A DNA stretch of 64,000 nt, from assembly GCF_035046485.1 (NCBI RefSeq), contig NC_085138.1, forward strand, positions 430,515,265 through 430,579,264. The letters run 5' to 3'. Each line of letters opens with the position of its first letter. Position 1 is the stretch's first letter. Positions 11,548 to 23,640 of this stretch are shown one piece after another. The position numbers were made by a program, and so were the translations under genes. This DNA comes from Aedes albopictus. Taxonomy: Eukaryota; Arthropoda; Insecta; Diptera; Culicidae. The notes beneath the pieces were generated by a model. That model was not told where the DNA came from, ran no database searches, and saw nothing but the letters and a program-made list of their open reading frames with translations.

Positions 11548-12343
11548 CAGTTGGGTACATAAAAATAAAAGTGAATGCCATACAAAATGGCCACCTTTAG
11601 TACCTGAGACGAGACTCGCGAAGAGGAAAAAAAGCAACGTCAAGAGTAGCTCAAATGCAGCTGTCAGTTGTAGCTCGTTTGATTACGTTTGAAACGATCA
11701 AAGTATTGCTATCCGAGATAAATTATAACGGCAAAATTCACTCCGAGTCACGTACGTGTTTAAACCACCAGTCCAAAACATAATGTCAACACAGATAGGA
11801 AGAAGAAAAAATAACAAACTGGAGAAAAAGAAGACCGTCTTCGCGAGTTTCGTCTCAGGCTGTAACTATGTATGCTCGTCTATGAGCGATTGAGTTGAAA
11901 ATTTGACAGCGAACTACAAATATGGTGAATATTGTTATAGCAAAATTGAGAAAATTTTCGTAGCACGTGGGAAAAAGTTAAACACTTTGTGAAATTGTTA
12001 AAAATAATATCAGTGTACATAAATTGAAATGCAGAAATCTTGAAGAAGTAAGAAATATTTTCGCTATTTGAACAGTTTCCGGCCTGGTAACAAATTCATG
12101 TATTAGGTAAACCAATTTGAAAATATTTTCTAAATGAAAAGAATCAAAACAAACACTGCTATATTTTGATCAATATCACACAGTGTTTAACTTTTTTCAC
12201 TTGCTTCGAGAATTCTCAGATTCTGTTATAACAAAATCCACCATATTTGTAGTTCCCTGCTAAATTTTCAGTTCAATTGATCCCAGGAGAACAAAGTTGG
12301 CCATTTTGTATGGCTTTCATTGCTATTTTTATGAACATAACTG
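11548..12343. mobile_element. Foldback/MITE, CAGTT termini, long diverged arms
   Basis: The left end CAGTTGGGTACATAAAAATA is mirrored at the right end (reverse complement CAGTTATGTTCATAAAAATA). Both arms continue with GCCATACAAAATGGCCA, then GAACTACAAATATGGTG, then AAAAAGTTAAACAC, so the inverted similarity reaches about 200 bp once the nested element at 11603-11859 is removed. CAGTT...ATAAAAATA ends resemble Tc1-like MITEs. A TA duplication is not clear. Confidence 0.8.
11603..11859. mobile_element. 257-bp MITE nested in the left arm of the foldback element
   Basis: Terminal inverted repeats of about 21 bp: CCTGAGACGAGACTCGCGAA on the left and its inverse TTCGCGAGTTTCGTCTCAGG on the right. 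The surrounding foldback arm continues on both sides, so this is a later insertion. No clear target duplication and no ORF. Confidence 0.8.
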
Positions 12344-13350
12344 GCCATATTTCTGATGTTAGGAGAAGTTGATCGGAGGGCCTTTGTAGATTCATTTGTA
12401 TGTGGAATAACAACAAGGACATTTCGGTAGTTTCAGACTAGTCAATGGAACAAGTGTCTCCACGTGACACTGCGTTTGTTTTTTCGTCTTTATATTTCAA
12501 TAGTTTATATTTTATCCATTCTCCTTCTCTTGCTCGCTCATATGCTCTTGATATCGTCTGTTTGCTTGTTTGCTTGCTTGTCTTCTGCTTCTGCTGTTAC
12601 CTTGTCCAACTAAGTTCTCTAATTGTTCTGCCTTTCTTCAATCTTGACAATTGATTTCATTTTATTTGCTTGCTTTACGATTTTTTTTTTTGCATTCGTA
12701 CGCCGCACGTCATCTCACGCACGCCGACACTCGTCTATTGGGTGTCCTGCTGAGTTTCTAGTATCTTACATTTCTAAGCTTTCTTCTTCTTCAGTTTCCA
12801 ACGATTTCGCTCTGTCGCTTTCGCTGGTCTGCTGCTTCCTCTTTGCGCTTCGACTCTTTCGCTAATTGATTTTTCGTACGTAGAATTTGCTTGGATTTTA
12901 TCGTTTTTAGTGTGATAAAATATATAGTATTTTTTTTTGGTTTGGTTTTTCTGTTTATACCATACACACACGGACAATTGTTACAGTGATTTTTTTTCTT
13001 TATGTTTACCTCTTTGCTGCCATTAGATTTGGATTTATATTTCCTATAGTTGCGTTTTCCATAGTTTTTTTTTTAGGTTGTTCGTTTTAATTTATTTTGA
13101 ATTTGCTTTCGCACACGTGGCGCTCCTGTCTTGTCGTTCGATTGATATAATTTGGTTGTTTACGATTAGTGTCTGACGATAATTTGTTTTTTTTTTTAAT
13201 ATTCAACTTTCGATAAAAAATATTTACAGATATGGTTACAAACTGAAAAACTTCATATACGAGATGGAACTAAACGTTTGACTTCTGGTATATACTAGAA
13301 CGATTCTAAGTGATTTTAATTTGGGTTGACTTTTCTTGTATGTTTTGTTT
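12344..13350. other. T-rich non-coding DNA
   Basis: Long T runs and TTCT/TTGC pyrimidine tracts. ORFs at 12445-12977 are low-complexity translations. It looks like single-copy regulatory, UTR or intronic DNA rather than a repeat, but I cannot assign it. Confidence 0.3.
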
Positions 13351-13705
13351 AATTGGGTTTTTAAATTAAGAAAAATGTTTTGATTTTTTAATTTTCTACG
13401 AAAGAGCACCTTTTTCTGAACCACTATGTTTTTTTTCAGATTTTTAGAACTTTATTTTGGTACCTAAAATCGAATTCGAAGAGATTTTTTGAAAACACCT
13501 TTTGACAGCTGGGAAACTGTTTGACAGCTCCACCCAGTACAAAATGCGACGAGGGGTGATTCGACAAATCGCTCCCATACAAACTTCAAATTGATTTTTA
13601 AATAGGTTCCCGGGCACCAAAATTCATGAAAATTTGGATTTCGGCTCAGTTTCGCATGCAGGTTCAGAATATGGAATTATCTCAACACCGCTAAAGAAGC
13701 CAATT
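13351..13705. mobile_element. AATTGG-ended MITE, copy 1 (355 bp)
   Basis: It begins AATTGGGTTTTT and ends AAGAAGCCAATT (imperfect 12-bp inverted ends). The body contains GAGCACCTTTTTCTGA, CTGTTTGACAGCTCCACCCA and AAATAGGTTCCCGGGCA, shared with the copies at 18838-19192 and 52010-52298. No ORF. Non-autonomous; superfamily not clear. Confidence 0.8.
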
Positions 13706-16700
13706 TCAATAAAAATTAATCCTCATGTTGGATCAAGAAGAGTATACATATTATTTCGACGTATTCACCTGCGTGATTGAGGAAAATGTTCTACTGATGG
13801 CTACGAGTTTCCCAATCAGGGTGAACTGTCAAATATACATGTATAATAGAGTCCGTCTTATTGCATTAAGAGCTTGTTTTTCGGGTTTTTGTAAAAATTG
13901 GGTTTTGTTTGGATATAATGGTTCGCTAAACTATGACTCACAAAGGAGGGGAAAATACTCAGAAGCACCAGGGTAATTCTCTATATGTATGTTCTTCAAT
14001 AAGTTAATGTATATATGTAGATGTGTCGTTTCTGCTTAGAATGCGGAAAAGGTCATTTTGATAGTTCCATATACATATGTATGTGTGTGTGTTTTTAATG
14101 TACGTTTCATAGTATTGGTTCCTAGGAAGTGGTGACATGCTGCTGTTCCACCCATGCCGCATTATCAGATGACGTTTAAAATTTGCACCGGAGTAAAAAT
14201 CAACTACGTGATAGATTTCTTCACAAAGCTCAACAAAATGCCGTAGCGGACGAAACTTCCAATCGAAGCAAGCCGCGTCTAAGTTGCAAATTTGACTATT
14301 TTGCGATCCGGTCGAAGCATTTTTTGTATGACGCGCATCGTCTCCTTGGCAACGATGTTTTTGAGGTACGCATGCACTAACTTGACAATTTCTCTAACAC
14401 TAATTATAGTTGAGTCGGATTTTACACGGAACGGAAGCTTTTTAGTAACTAAGGCCCAGATTAGTTATTGGAGAACTTACGCTATTTATTTTGTTAAAAC
14501 ATATTTCTTTCGCTAATACATTTAAATGCATCTAGATTTTGTCATTTGTGGAATGCGTTGTTGCGCGTCTTTCGGAAGATAAAAACTGAACCGTAATACT
14601 TCTTTTCATTTTCGTTTTGGTGAAAATGACCCTTACAAAACCTAATTTGATCGATATGTGAGTTGAATTTTCACTTTTCTTCATTTTTGCGTGGGATCCA
14701 ATAACTGTTTTCTGATAATTATTGTATGTAGGATATGTAGGAATGTGGTACGATCTCCTGTTTTTTTTTTCTGAATGATTCTGAATTGTTCCAAGAGGAA
14801 GATACTGATTTGTGGTTTCTTCATCGTGTAGGTTTCGTTTTCTTTTTCCGATTTTCATGAGTAAGTAGTTCTATTCATTGACATTATATAAGAGCGCAAA
14901 AATTTGTTTCAAAATTGCTCCTCCCAGTTCGAATTGTTCTCGGTTCTTATCGGTTTACTATTGTCTCACATTAAGTAGTAAATTGATGATAGTTTTTGAA
15001 TTGGAGAAATGGATAGCTTACCATCATTCGCGCCTTTCTAGTTTTGTGCGTCTTCTGATGTCCTGTATGTGTGTGTGTTCGTTTGGTTTGAAATTTGTCA
15101 GGTCCGTGTTGAAGATGAAATATCTATTCAGTACGTCTCGTCGCTTCAATTTGTTTATAAATTTGCTGAACTGAAGATGATTCGCCCTAATTTTACCTAT
15201 TTCAGACATTTAAGTTGGCAACACTGATTTTTGTTTGTGGGTTTCCAGTTAAATAAACACGTCCAAACAGTCATCATCGTAGTAAGCTTGGAGTCTTTCT
15301 TCTGCTAGCAAAGGGTTTGTTTACACACTAGTGTTTAGCCTACTTGATTAGCACACGCACACACCCTCACACTTACAACGATTTCAGTACACAATTTGAT
15401 TTGCTAGTGCGTATGTGTTAGTGCGATGCGATTCGCGTGCAATTTGACTCTAATGTAAGCTGATGTGATGGTTGTTGATTTGATGGTAGTAGTTTCAACT
15501 AATCTAATGCGCTAAATGTAGATGAAGTTTTTCTTTTAGTGTATGTCATGTGATTATTGTATCGTTTTCCATTCGCTATTTACGTAAGCATTAAGCAGAC
15601 AAATTTCGCTTTAAAATTTCCACTACTCTGTTCCGTTTAAATTGTGTTTGTGTGTGTCTGTCAGTAGAGGATGTCATCCATTTTGTAAAAATTCTAAAAA
15701 TTCAAAACGCTCAGCCTTTTTCCAATCAAAATCGGTGAAAAGTTGTGTGAGTGGAAAGCTTAAACCGAAAACTTGGGTTCTATTTTGGGGGTAAAAGTAA
15801 ACTGGTATCGTAAAATGTTATTTGTCCTATATTTCTGAGATATTTTACGACTACGAGAGTGACAACTCGTCGACTGACACCGAGAAGAGTGATTTCCATT
15901 TCGTTTACCGACATAGATTCGCTAGTAAATGTGGTGGATAATTTTGTTCAGTGTATGAATGATGATGGTACTCGCATTGCTCTGCATCGCGTGTCTGCGT
16001 CTGTGTGAGTTAATTTCGATTGTACTTTTTAGTGATCGCTGCTCTATTGATTGGTTTTTGTATTTGTTTTACTGGTTTACAACTCTAGAATTTACTTGTT
16101 TTCACATCACACCAAGTTTACACGTTTAAATGCTTGGACTATCGTTTAGTGGTTTTGAGTTTTCTTTTTTCTTCACAATCTGTGTACAATTTGGTATCGT
16201 AGTAACCTTTCTAAAACGCTGATGCTGCCAAAAGTTTTTAATTGAGTTCTCTGTTACTTGGATTATCTAGGTTAGAGTGCTGCATGCATGGCCTACTACT
16301 GCCTGCCACCACCATCACTACTTTAGCGTTGACAAAGCAATTAACTTTCATTGAAATCACTGAAGCTGGAAATTGCCAGCTTTCCCATTTGGATGCACTT
16401 CAACCAACCAACCGACAACAAAAACAATATAAACCCATCAGCCTTCGCAAAAGATGCTGCGGCGATGACGAGAACGGACGGTGATTGACAAATACAACGA
16501 TATAATTGCATTAATTAATCAACGCGCCCTCCTCGCACGAATTTTAGCTGCCGTCGCCGCTGGTACTGTTGTTACCACTTGTTGTACTTGTGCAAGAACG
16601 CAGGCAGGAAATCCTACTTTTCAAAAAGTTGTCACAATCTGCAGCAAGAGAAAGTCTCCCTGTCGGCGACGCCGAGATGGCCACCATGCAGATGGACTGA

Positions 16701-17171
16701 ATGCATTTTTTAGATATGGAAATATGAGGAAGAAGTCGCGGTCGCTACTTAAGGAGAATTTGGCAACACTGATGCATCAAAAACACCGACCAATTGCAAA
16801 AAACTAATGCCAGACATTTGGTATACAGTCATTTTTGATAGTAATAATTTTTTATGAACTAAATGTGTTGCCAATTTTTTAATTAATTTAAGTAAAAAGT
16901 TTGTCTGAGAAACGTGACTCAAACATGATGAAAGACTTTCGTCTAGTATCGCTCAGTGATAATCAGTGATTGCATAATTGGTTATTATAATTCCATAATA
17001 TATTTGGCACCTTTGCCCTAACCATATGCCCAAGCTGGCAACACTGTCACTAACATTGTCTTCAAGTTCCATCCTCGAAGCCGTTGCCCCGTGGGAAGAG
17101 CCCTATCTAATTAATTTTAATGACGGCCCTCCTTCCAATCCAATCTTATCATCCCTCAGCTACAGCTTTTA
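13706..17171. other. Non-coding, mostly single-copy looking, AT-rich
   Basis: Contains short GT/TG runs (near 14080-14095 and 15064-15080) and conserved-looking unique sequence but no frame that I can support as coding. The frames at 16242-16807 and 17026-17340 lack codon bias and recognisable domains. Possible intron or distal UTR of a neighbouring gene. Confidence 0.3.
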
Positions 17172-17200
17172 TCAGCTCGTGGATCAAATTCACGAGCTGA
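17172..17200. repeat. Hairpin, 10-bp perfect stem and 9-nt loop
   Basis: TCAGCTCGTG pairs with CACGAGCTGA around GATCAAATT. A 20-nt exact reverse complement of positions 17175-17194 occurs at 17879-17898. Confidence 0.7.
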
Positions 17201-18837
17201 GGATTACGCTCGAGGAAAACTTTTTGCCGAGCTGTCGCGAAAAACGACCGAGGCAATTGCATAAAACTTCTTATATCAATAGTGCAGTGCAGTTAGTACC
17301 ACTTCCCCGACTACTTTTTTCTTACCCTACCCTGTGCTAGTGCAATGAGCTATCATCGGACGCCGCCGCTTCGAAATGGAATATTGTTCTTTTGACTTTG
17401 CTGATGGAATGTTTTTCAGTTTTCTTCGTCTTTTGCCGCCCCTCTGCTGGTAAGGTGGATTTGCCATGGAAAGAGATTATCGTCGCAACAATAACAATAA
17501 TGATGGATGGATGGGTGAATGGCTGCCAAGTACATTCATAATCCGTTGCATCCGTTAATCGCTTTCATAGTGAAATGAAATGGTTGTAAAAACGATAAGT
17601 AAATCTTTTACATCTTCATGCCTATGTTGTGCTTTGGGATGAAAAAACTAAATATAATACAATCAGGTGTTAGATTTTCCGTGCATTTACACACTGCAAA
17701 TTGTTGTTGAAAGTTACTTATTGTGATTAAGAATGGATTTCATCAAGCCTTCTGCTTCTTAAGAAAGTCTTATAGGCATCTTCATAATTTCTAGCGAAAC
17801 ATTCCTAGTATGCATAGTATTTTTCCATTTTAAAAATTTGTAATGAAAATGGAATAAACTGTATAAAAAAATCATCATCGTGAATTTGATCCACGAGCAC
17901 CAAATGAAAGCTAACCCGAACAAAGTCCAACAACAAAATTACAGCAAATCAAAAACATGTTTTGTATTCAGCAACAAATTGATATCACATTTTGATATCA
18001 GATTATCTTTAATTAATTTGATGTCAAATTTTGTTTTCAGTTTGCTTCCATTTTCATTTTTTTTTAAACCGTTAAAACGGTTAAAACGACAACAACCTGA
18101 GTTATCAAAATTTGCAATATCACAACATCAAAACTGATGAAATCCTATTACGACGTAGCATATTTCTTTGAAAAGTAATTAATGCTAGTCGTCCTAAATT
18201 GAACCAGCCGTGGACTAAAAAACTTGTTACCAGATATGAGAATAACTAAACTACTTAAGAGCCAGTTCGCGAGAGCCGCAACCCCTTCTTGTATCGATGT
18301 GCTCCGATTGAGCTGAAATTTTCAGGGTATGGTTTTCCATATAAAGGATGATATCTGGCCGATTGTCAGATTTTTCCGTTAGGGGGAAGTGGGGTAAAAT
18401 AGCCCTCAAAGATTTCATGTCTAAAAATAGGTAAAATCACTAAAATCGCATTAACTTCCGCAAAAGTTAACGGATTCAGCTGAAATTTTGCATGGACACT
18501 CTATTTCTATGGCACTTCCATTTAAGCCAAGCGTTGGATATTCTTTGATATTTAATTTGAAGAAATTGGTTATTTTCATAATTTTTTTGACGATTTTCAG
18601 AGCGCCTGTTTTCGTACCAACAGAACTAGGATGAAAAACTGAGTACTACGTTTTGAAGGATAACCCAAGAGCTTTCATTTGATATGTGACCCAGATGTGC
18701 CAACTTAAAAACTTTCGAAAAAAAATTTTTTTTTCTCGGGGTGTGCATTTTACCCCATATTTTTAGCTGTCTAAAAAGAAGTGTTGTCGCAAATTATGAC
18801 AACGTTATTTAACTTTCAAGGGTTTTTCTTCAATAAT
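17201..18837. other. Non-coding; includes inverted 20-mer and GGGGTAAAA motifs
   Basis: The 20-mer at 17879-17898 is the inverse of the 17.17-kb hairpin. From 18360 on, phrases like GTGGGGTAAAATAG recur (again at 19250 and 19390, and inverted at 18760), suggesting remnants of a dispersed repeat family. No gene recognised. Confidence 0.4.
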
Positions 18838-19192
18838 AATTGGGTTTTTGAACTAAGAAAAATGTATCGATTTTATGATTTTATACAAAAGAGCACCTTT
18901 TTCTGAGCCACTATGATTTTTTTCTGATTTTTAGAACTTTATTTTGGTACCTTAAATCAATTTCAAAGAGATCTTTTGAAATCACCTTTTGACAGTTGGA
19001 TAACTGTTTGACAGCTCCACCCAGTACAAAATGCGACAAGGGGTGATTCGACAAATCGCTCCCATACAAACTTCAAATTGATTTTTAAATAGGTTCCCGG
19101 GCATCAAAATTCATGAAAATTTGGATTTCGGCTCAGTTTTGCATGCAGATTCAGAATATGGAATTATCTCAACACCGCTAAAGAAGCCAATT
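18838..19192. mobile_element. AATTGG-ended MITE, copy 2 (355 bp)
   Basis: Same ends and body as copy 1, full length, roughly 93-95% similar by eye, same orientation. The flanking sequence differs from that of copy 1, supporting independent insertion. Confidence 0.8.
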
Positions 19193-20285
19193 CAACAGAA
19201 AAAAGATGACTAAGAAATGCAATTATTGGATTTTTTCATTTGGGGAAAGTAGGGTAAAACGGACTAACTCAACCTCCTTTCGAAATAAAGTTGCTACGAT
19301 ATTCTCTGATCGGACTCGAATTTTCAGAGTTCGTTATTCTATTCAAGAATAGATGCTTTATTACATATTTTGTCTTTCTGGAGAGGATAACGGGGTAAAA
19401 CGATTCTCAGAAAAATAAATGTTGAAAATAATCAAAATTTCAAAACCTACAAATGCTTTGGTAAAACATGGCGAAATTTCATGAAATTAGAAAAAATGTC
19501 TTAATTTTTATTGCTTATTCAAATGAGCAAGTCTGACAACATTTTGACGCCGACAAATGTTACAGATTAGCACGTCGTGTGTGATTCACCGGATTCATTC
19601 TCGATTTTTCTTTTTACATGCATCTCCGGTTCAATTTTCTCTCTTTTTTCTCGTGAAAGTTGCTGCAGTGCACAATGGTCCACGAAATAGATTAACGAGG
19701 AAATATGCATTCAGCGCCTTCAAATGATTTGTTGGACAAATATGGTCTTCTACAAAGTTGTTCCCAAAAATAAGGCCCTCTTTTCAATGTACATAAAAAT
19801 TAGGGTGGTCCATATTCTCAAAGAAATTGGGAACCAAACTTTTTTATTTGCTAGAATAACTGCATATATTCTTCGGGAAAGTTGCAGATCTTCCAATTTT
19901 GAGAAAGTTCCCTGAAGACACTTTTTATGTAGCTTTAAAATTGACCGATCTAGAGATGTTTTTCTGAATAAGCTTAGGGTGGTTCAAGAAAAACCGGTTT
20001 TTTTTTCGGGAACGCTTTTTAGGTATAGAAATAGTTGTCAAAAGTCGTAGTAAGAAAGATAGGATTGAAACTTTATATATTTCAGGAAACAAACACTTAG
20101 GATAAGAGAGTTAGAGTTGGACAAATTTATTTCGACTCGTTTGAAGACTTAACTTAAATTTCCAGAAAGCTGTTCAAGTAAAATTTAAGCGTTTCAGAAG
20201 AAGCACTGTACCAGTCACGTTTTTCTGTTCAGCGTTCAGATTACAATGCCACGATAATGTTCATCTTATCTTCAACTTGACCTAA
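19193..20285. other. Non-coding; remnants of dispersed repeats
   Basis: GGGTAAAAC motifs at 19255 and 19393, and two AGGGTGGT(C/T)CA phrases near 19802 and 19977. No gene recognised. Confidence 0.35.
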
Positions 20286-20289
20286 CCAT

Positions 20290-20755
20290 CCAGCCTGGTA
20301 TTCGTCAAAGAAGGACTCTTCAAGAGGTCTCAGTGTGATTTTTCATTCTCCCAAATCTTTACAATAATCTGGTGGATTGATTGATGTAGCTGCTCGTTTC
20401 CGTGCTTAAGAAGTCGGACCGGGAACTCGTCCTTCCTAGCAGCCTTGCTGTTTTCAGCTTCTTAAGGGTCTTTTTAACCTCACCCAATGTTGTTGGTTCC
20501 ACTGCTTGACTGTCATCCATTATGATAATCCTGTTTCTGGGTGCTACCATTCAACAAATCTTTGAAGTGCTCCTTCCACCTGGCTGCTCCAATTGTTTTG
20601 TCTATCGGCAAACTTCATTCCAGGTCATTGCACATAGCGGGTACTGGCGTAGTCTTGTGCCGCGCACCATTGACAGTTACATAAAACCTCCGCATATTGT
20701 TCCTGTTCATGCTTTCTTGCGCTTCAGCAATCACACTCTCTTCGTGCTGCCGTTG
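20290..20755 (-). pseudogene. RTE-type LINE fragment, linker and start of RT domain
   Basis: The minus strand reads EAQESMNRNNMRRFYVTVNG, then ARWKEHFKDLLNG after a stop, then TTLGEVKKTLKKLKTARLLG. This corresponds to the region between the endonuclease and the RT of RTE elements (the usual form is a GEVK..LKKLK..KAAGKD block). Several stops and frameshifts; RT catalytic motifs are absent. It is a decayed copy in opposite orientation to the next RTE copy. Confidence 0.7.
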
Positions 20756-20984
20756 GGTGTTACATACTCCAAAAATGTTCATTCAACCGGGAAAAAGACG
20801 GGAATTCCAAAACTGAAATTTAGTGGCCTCCCTGAAATTGTGGAACTCTTGAGAATAAATTAAAAGTCTCACTCATGACTTTCGGACTAATTCCTAATTG
20901 AATTCATGGAGGAATTGTTAATAAGCTAATATTGAAACTTCTAGCGAAATTCGCGTGGGTATTTCTGACAAAGTTTCTTGAGAA
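20756..20984. other. Spacer between RTE fragments
   Basis: No recognisable feature. Confidence 0.3.
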
Positions 20985-21570
20985 CAAATAGATGCGTGGC
21001 GGAGCTCCCAGAGCAATTTGAGGAGAGCTCCTGTAGTTGGTGTCAGGCCCTGCGAGCTAGCCGTAAAAAAGACTAGCACCGAAAAATCAACAAGAGAAGA
21101 ATGCGAACCGTTACCAATGGCGACGACCACAGCGACGAAAAGGGACTTGCGATTGGAAGCTCGGTACGTGGAACTGCAGATCTCTCAACTTCATCGTGAG
21201 CACCCGCATACTCGCCGATATACTGAAGGACCGCGGGTTCGGAATCGTAGCGCTGCAGGAGGTGTGTTGGACAGGATCCATGGTGCGAACATTTAGAGGT
21301 AATCATACCATCTACCAGAGTTGCGGCAACACACCTAAGCTGGGAACAGCTTTTATAGTGATGGGCGGCATACAGAGGCGCATGATCGATTGGTGGTCGA
21401 TCGACAAAAGAATGTGCAGGTTGAGGATCAAGGGCTGATTCTTCAACATCAGCATAATAAACGTGCACAGCCCTCACTCCGGAAGCACTGATGATGACAA
21501 AGACGCATTTTACGCGCAGCTCGAACGCGAGTACGACCGCTGCTCAAACCACGACGTCAAGATCATCATA
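20985..21570 (+). pseudogene. RTE non-LTR retrotransposon, 5' part (endonuclease N-terminus)
   Basis: The plus strand encodes the start of the AP-type endonuclease: ILADILKDRGFGIVALQEVC (the conserved LQE of the active site), then HTIYQSCG, and after a TGA at about 21436, FFNISIINVHSPHSGSTDDD. The frame is interrupted by that stop and by frame changes before 21196. The endonuclease is split inside its IIIGDLNAQVG motif by the TIR element that starts at 21571; the other half resumes at 24311. Removing the insertion and one ATA copy restores the reading across the break, so the RTE was there first. Confidence 0.88.
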
Positions 21571-21917
21571 GGGGTCGTCCATAAATGACGTAGCTTTTTT
21601 TAAGCGATTTTTAATACCCCCCTCCCCCCTCGTAGCATTTCGTCACATATTCAGATACCCCCTCTATAAATGACGTAGCTTCTTGAACACCCCCCCCCTC
21701 CAAAAAAAAATTCATGTCAAAAATAAAAATTTAGCTCTGATTTCATTTCATAGAATATTATGAAAAAAAAACAATAGAAAAATAACATTGCCGACTGCTA
21801 GGATCAGATCGCCGACATCAAGACCATAGGTGCAACCAGTGGAGATTATCACCAAAGCTAATGTCTCAATAAAGCACCCATCATCGTTCTGCTTGATGTC
21901 GCAGAACAGGAAATTGA

Positions 21918-22042
21918 TAAATAAAAAGAAAATCGCATTAAGTACTGTTCCTTTGAATTCTACTAAGAATTTGCATCCTTTGACAGATACGTATTTCGAC
22001 CTCAACTGTAAGGTCGTCTTCAGTGTCTTGTACTTGACTCGA
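21918..22042 (-). repeat. 125-bp unit A carrying a hammerhead-like motif
   Basis: About 92% identical to 22958-23082, direct orientation, 1040 bp apart. On the minus strand 22027-21982 it reads GACA, CTGAAGA, a stem GACCT/AGGTC, then GAAA, then a loopless ATAC/GTAT stem, C, and TGTC that pairs with GACA. Copy 2 of the host element (58883-61413) lacks this unit, reading directly from GAACAGGAAATTGA to the CCAATATAGTT block. Confidence 0.7.
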
Positions 22043-22169
22043 CTTTGATTGAATTGATGTTCCCAATATAGTTAAATACCATATTAGCTCTTCCGAAGAT
22101 ATTAGTTTGCTCACTAATAAATCTCTTCAAAACATCAAATTGTTTTCATTTGAATAAAATTCACCACGA

Positions 22170-22920
22170 CATTTCTTCTAAAACTCTTACAGCAGTTCAT
22201 TTTGGAATCACTCTAGGAGTTTTTTTTTGGGAATCCCGTTTTGAGAATTTCTCCCTTTTTAGTTCCTCCAGGATTTCCTTCTGGGATATGGGGATATATC
22301 CTTGGGATTCCATATTTGAAAATTCCTCCTTATTATATTCCTTCAGGGGTTCCTTCAGAGATCCCTCCAATATTTCCTTCCGGAGTTCATTCTAAGATTC
22401 CTCCCAAACGTTCCTTCTGAGATTTATCCAGCAGTTTGTTTTATAATGTTTTTCTAAAAGTTTATCCATGATTTCCTTCAAGAGCTCTTCCAAGGTTTTC
22501 TTCTCCTTTCTTCCACCAGCGGTTCTTTCGGACAGCTCTTCAGGGATTTTAACCGGATTTTTTTTGAGATTCCATAAGAACTTCTTTCTGTGTTTCCCAA
22601 AGAAGTTCCTTTCGGGATTCCTCCAGGAATTCCTTCTTGATATTCTTAAGTAATTCACTTAGATATTCATTCCGAGATCTCGGCATGAAACCCCACCGGT
22701 CTTTAAAAGCCCTCCCAAGAATTCCTTCAGGGATTCTTCCAGGGGTTCTTTTTCGGATTTCTTCAGGAATTCCTTTTTGGATACTTCTGAAATTTCTCAT
22801 GGACTTCCTTCTAGGATTTATCCAGGATTTGTATTACCGGGACTTCTCCAGGAACTTTTTCCGGCATCTTCCCATTCTCTTAGAATTCCGCGAGGAATCC
22901 CTTTACGGAATCCTCCCATA
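22170..22920. repeat. Array of TTCCTTC/GGATTCCTCC-type units inside the TIR element
   Basis: Degenerate 12-30-bp units such as GGAATTCCTTC, GGATTTCC and GATTCCTCCA. ORFs on both strands (for example 22150-22395 plus and 22392-22658 minus) are periodic translations without domains. Confidence 0.8.
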
Positions 22921-22957
22921 GATGATGATTAAAATGGGCTTGTTAGGGGAATATCTG

Positions 22958-23082
22958 TAAATAAAAAGAAAATCGGGTTAAGTACGGTTCCTTTGAATTC
23001 CACTAAGAGTTTGCATCCTTTGGCAGATACGTATTTCGACCTCAACTGTAAGGTCGTCTTCAGTGTCTTGTACTTGACTCGA
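22958..23082 (-). repeat. 125-bp unit B carrying a hammerhead-like motif
   Basis: Second copy of the unit at 21918-22042. The motif lies at 23067-23022 on the minus strand; one base of the presumed stem I is changed (TGCC instead of TGTC). Confidence 0.65.
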
Positions 23083-23640
23083 TTCCTCCCATTGTTCCTT
23101 CTGGAATTCCTCCAGGATTTTCTTTCTTATATTTCACCAGGAGTTATGTCTTCCGGAATTCCCCAAAAGTTACATTCGAGATTCTTTCAGAGATTCCTTC
23201 CGGGATTCTTTCAAAAATTTCTTCCGTGGAACCAGGACTTCCTTCTGAAAATCTAAAAATATCTCTTTCTGAGACTCTTCCAGGAGTTTATTTAAGATTT
23301 TTCCGAATGTTCCATCCAGAACTGCTCAAGGAACTCCTCACGGAGTTTCTTTTGAAATTTCTCTATGATTTCCTTTCCAAATTCCTCCAGGAGTTCCTTC
23401 TGAAATTCTTCTGGAAGTCCCTTCTGAGATTCCTCCAGATCCTTTTGGAATGTTTACAGAAGTATTTTTTTTCTGGGATTCCCAGTATGAATTACTGTGG
23501 AAATGCTATCCTTCTCCTGTTGGGGAAACCTATAAAAAACACCATGAGAAATTCATTACAAAGCTGCTAAAGGAGCTCCTTAAGAAATTGTTGGAGGAAT
23601 TCTTCGAGGAAGTTCTGTAGAAAAGAGCTCCTGAAATAAT
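23083..23640. repeat. Second array of TTCCTTC-type units inside the TIR element
   Basis: Same degenerate unit type as at 22170-22920. It ends in GAGCTCCTTAAGAAATTG, the point where copy 2 carries a palindromic insertion. Confidence 0.75.

Noticed and set aside
16242..17340. ORFs at 16242-16484, 16481-16807 and 17026-17340
   Set aside because: No family resemblance, no splice context, composition like surrounding non-coding DNA.
22150..23570. Several ORFs on both strands rich in Phe, Ser and Leu or Lys and Glu
   Set aside because: They follow the short period of the TTCC arrays, occur on both strands at once and have no domain; they are translations of repeats.
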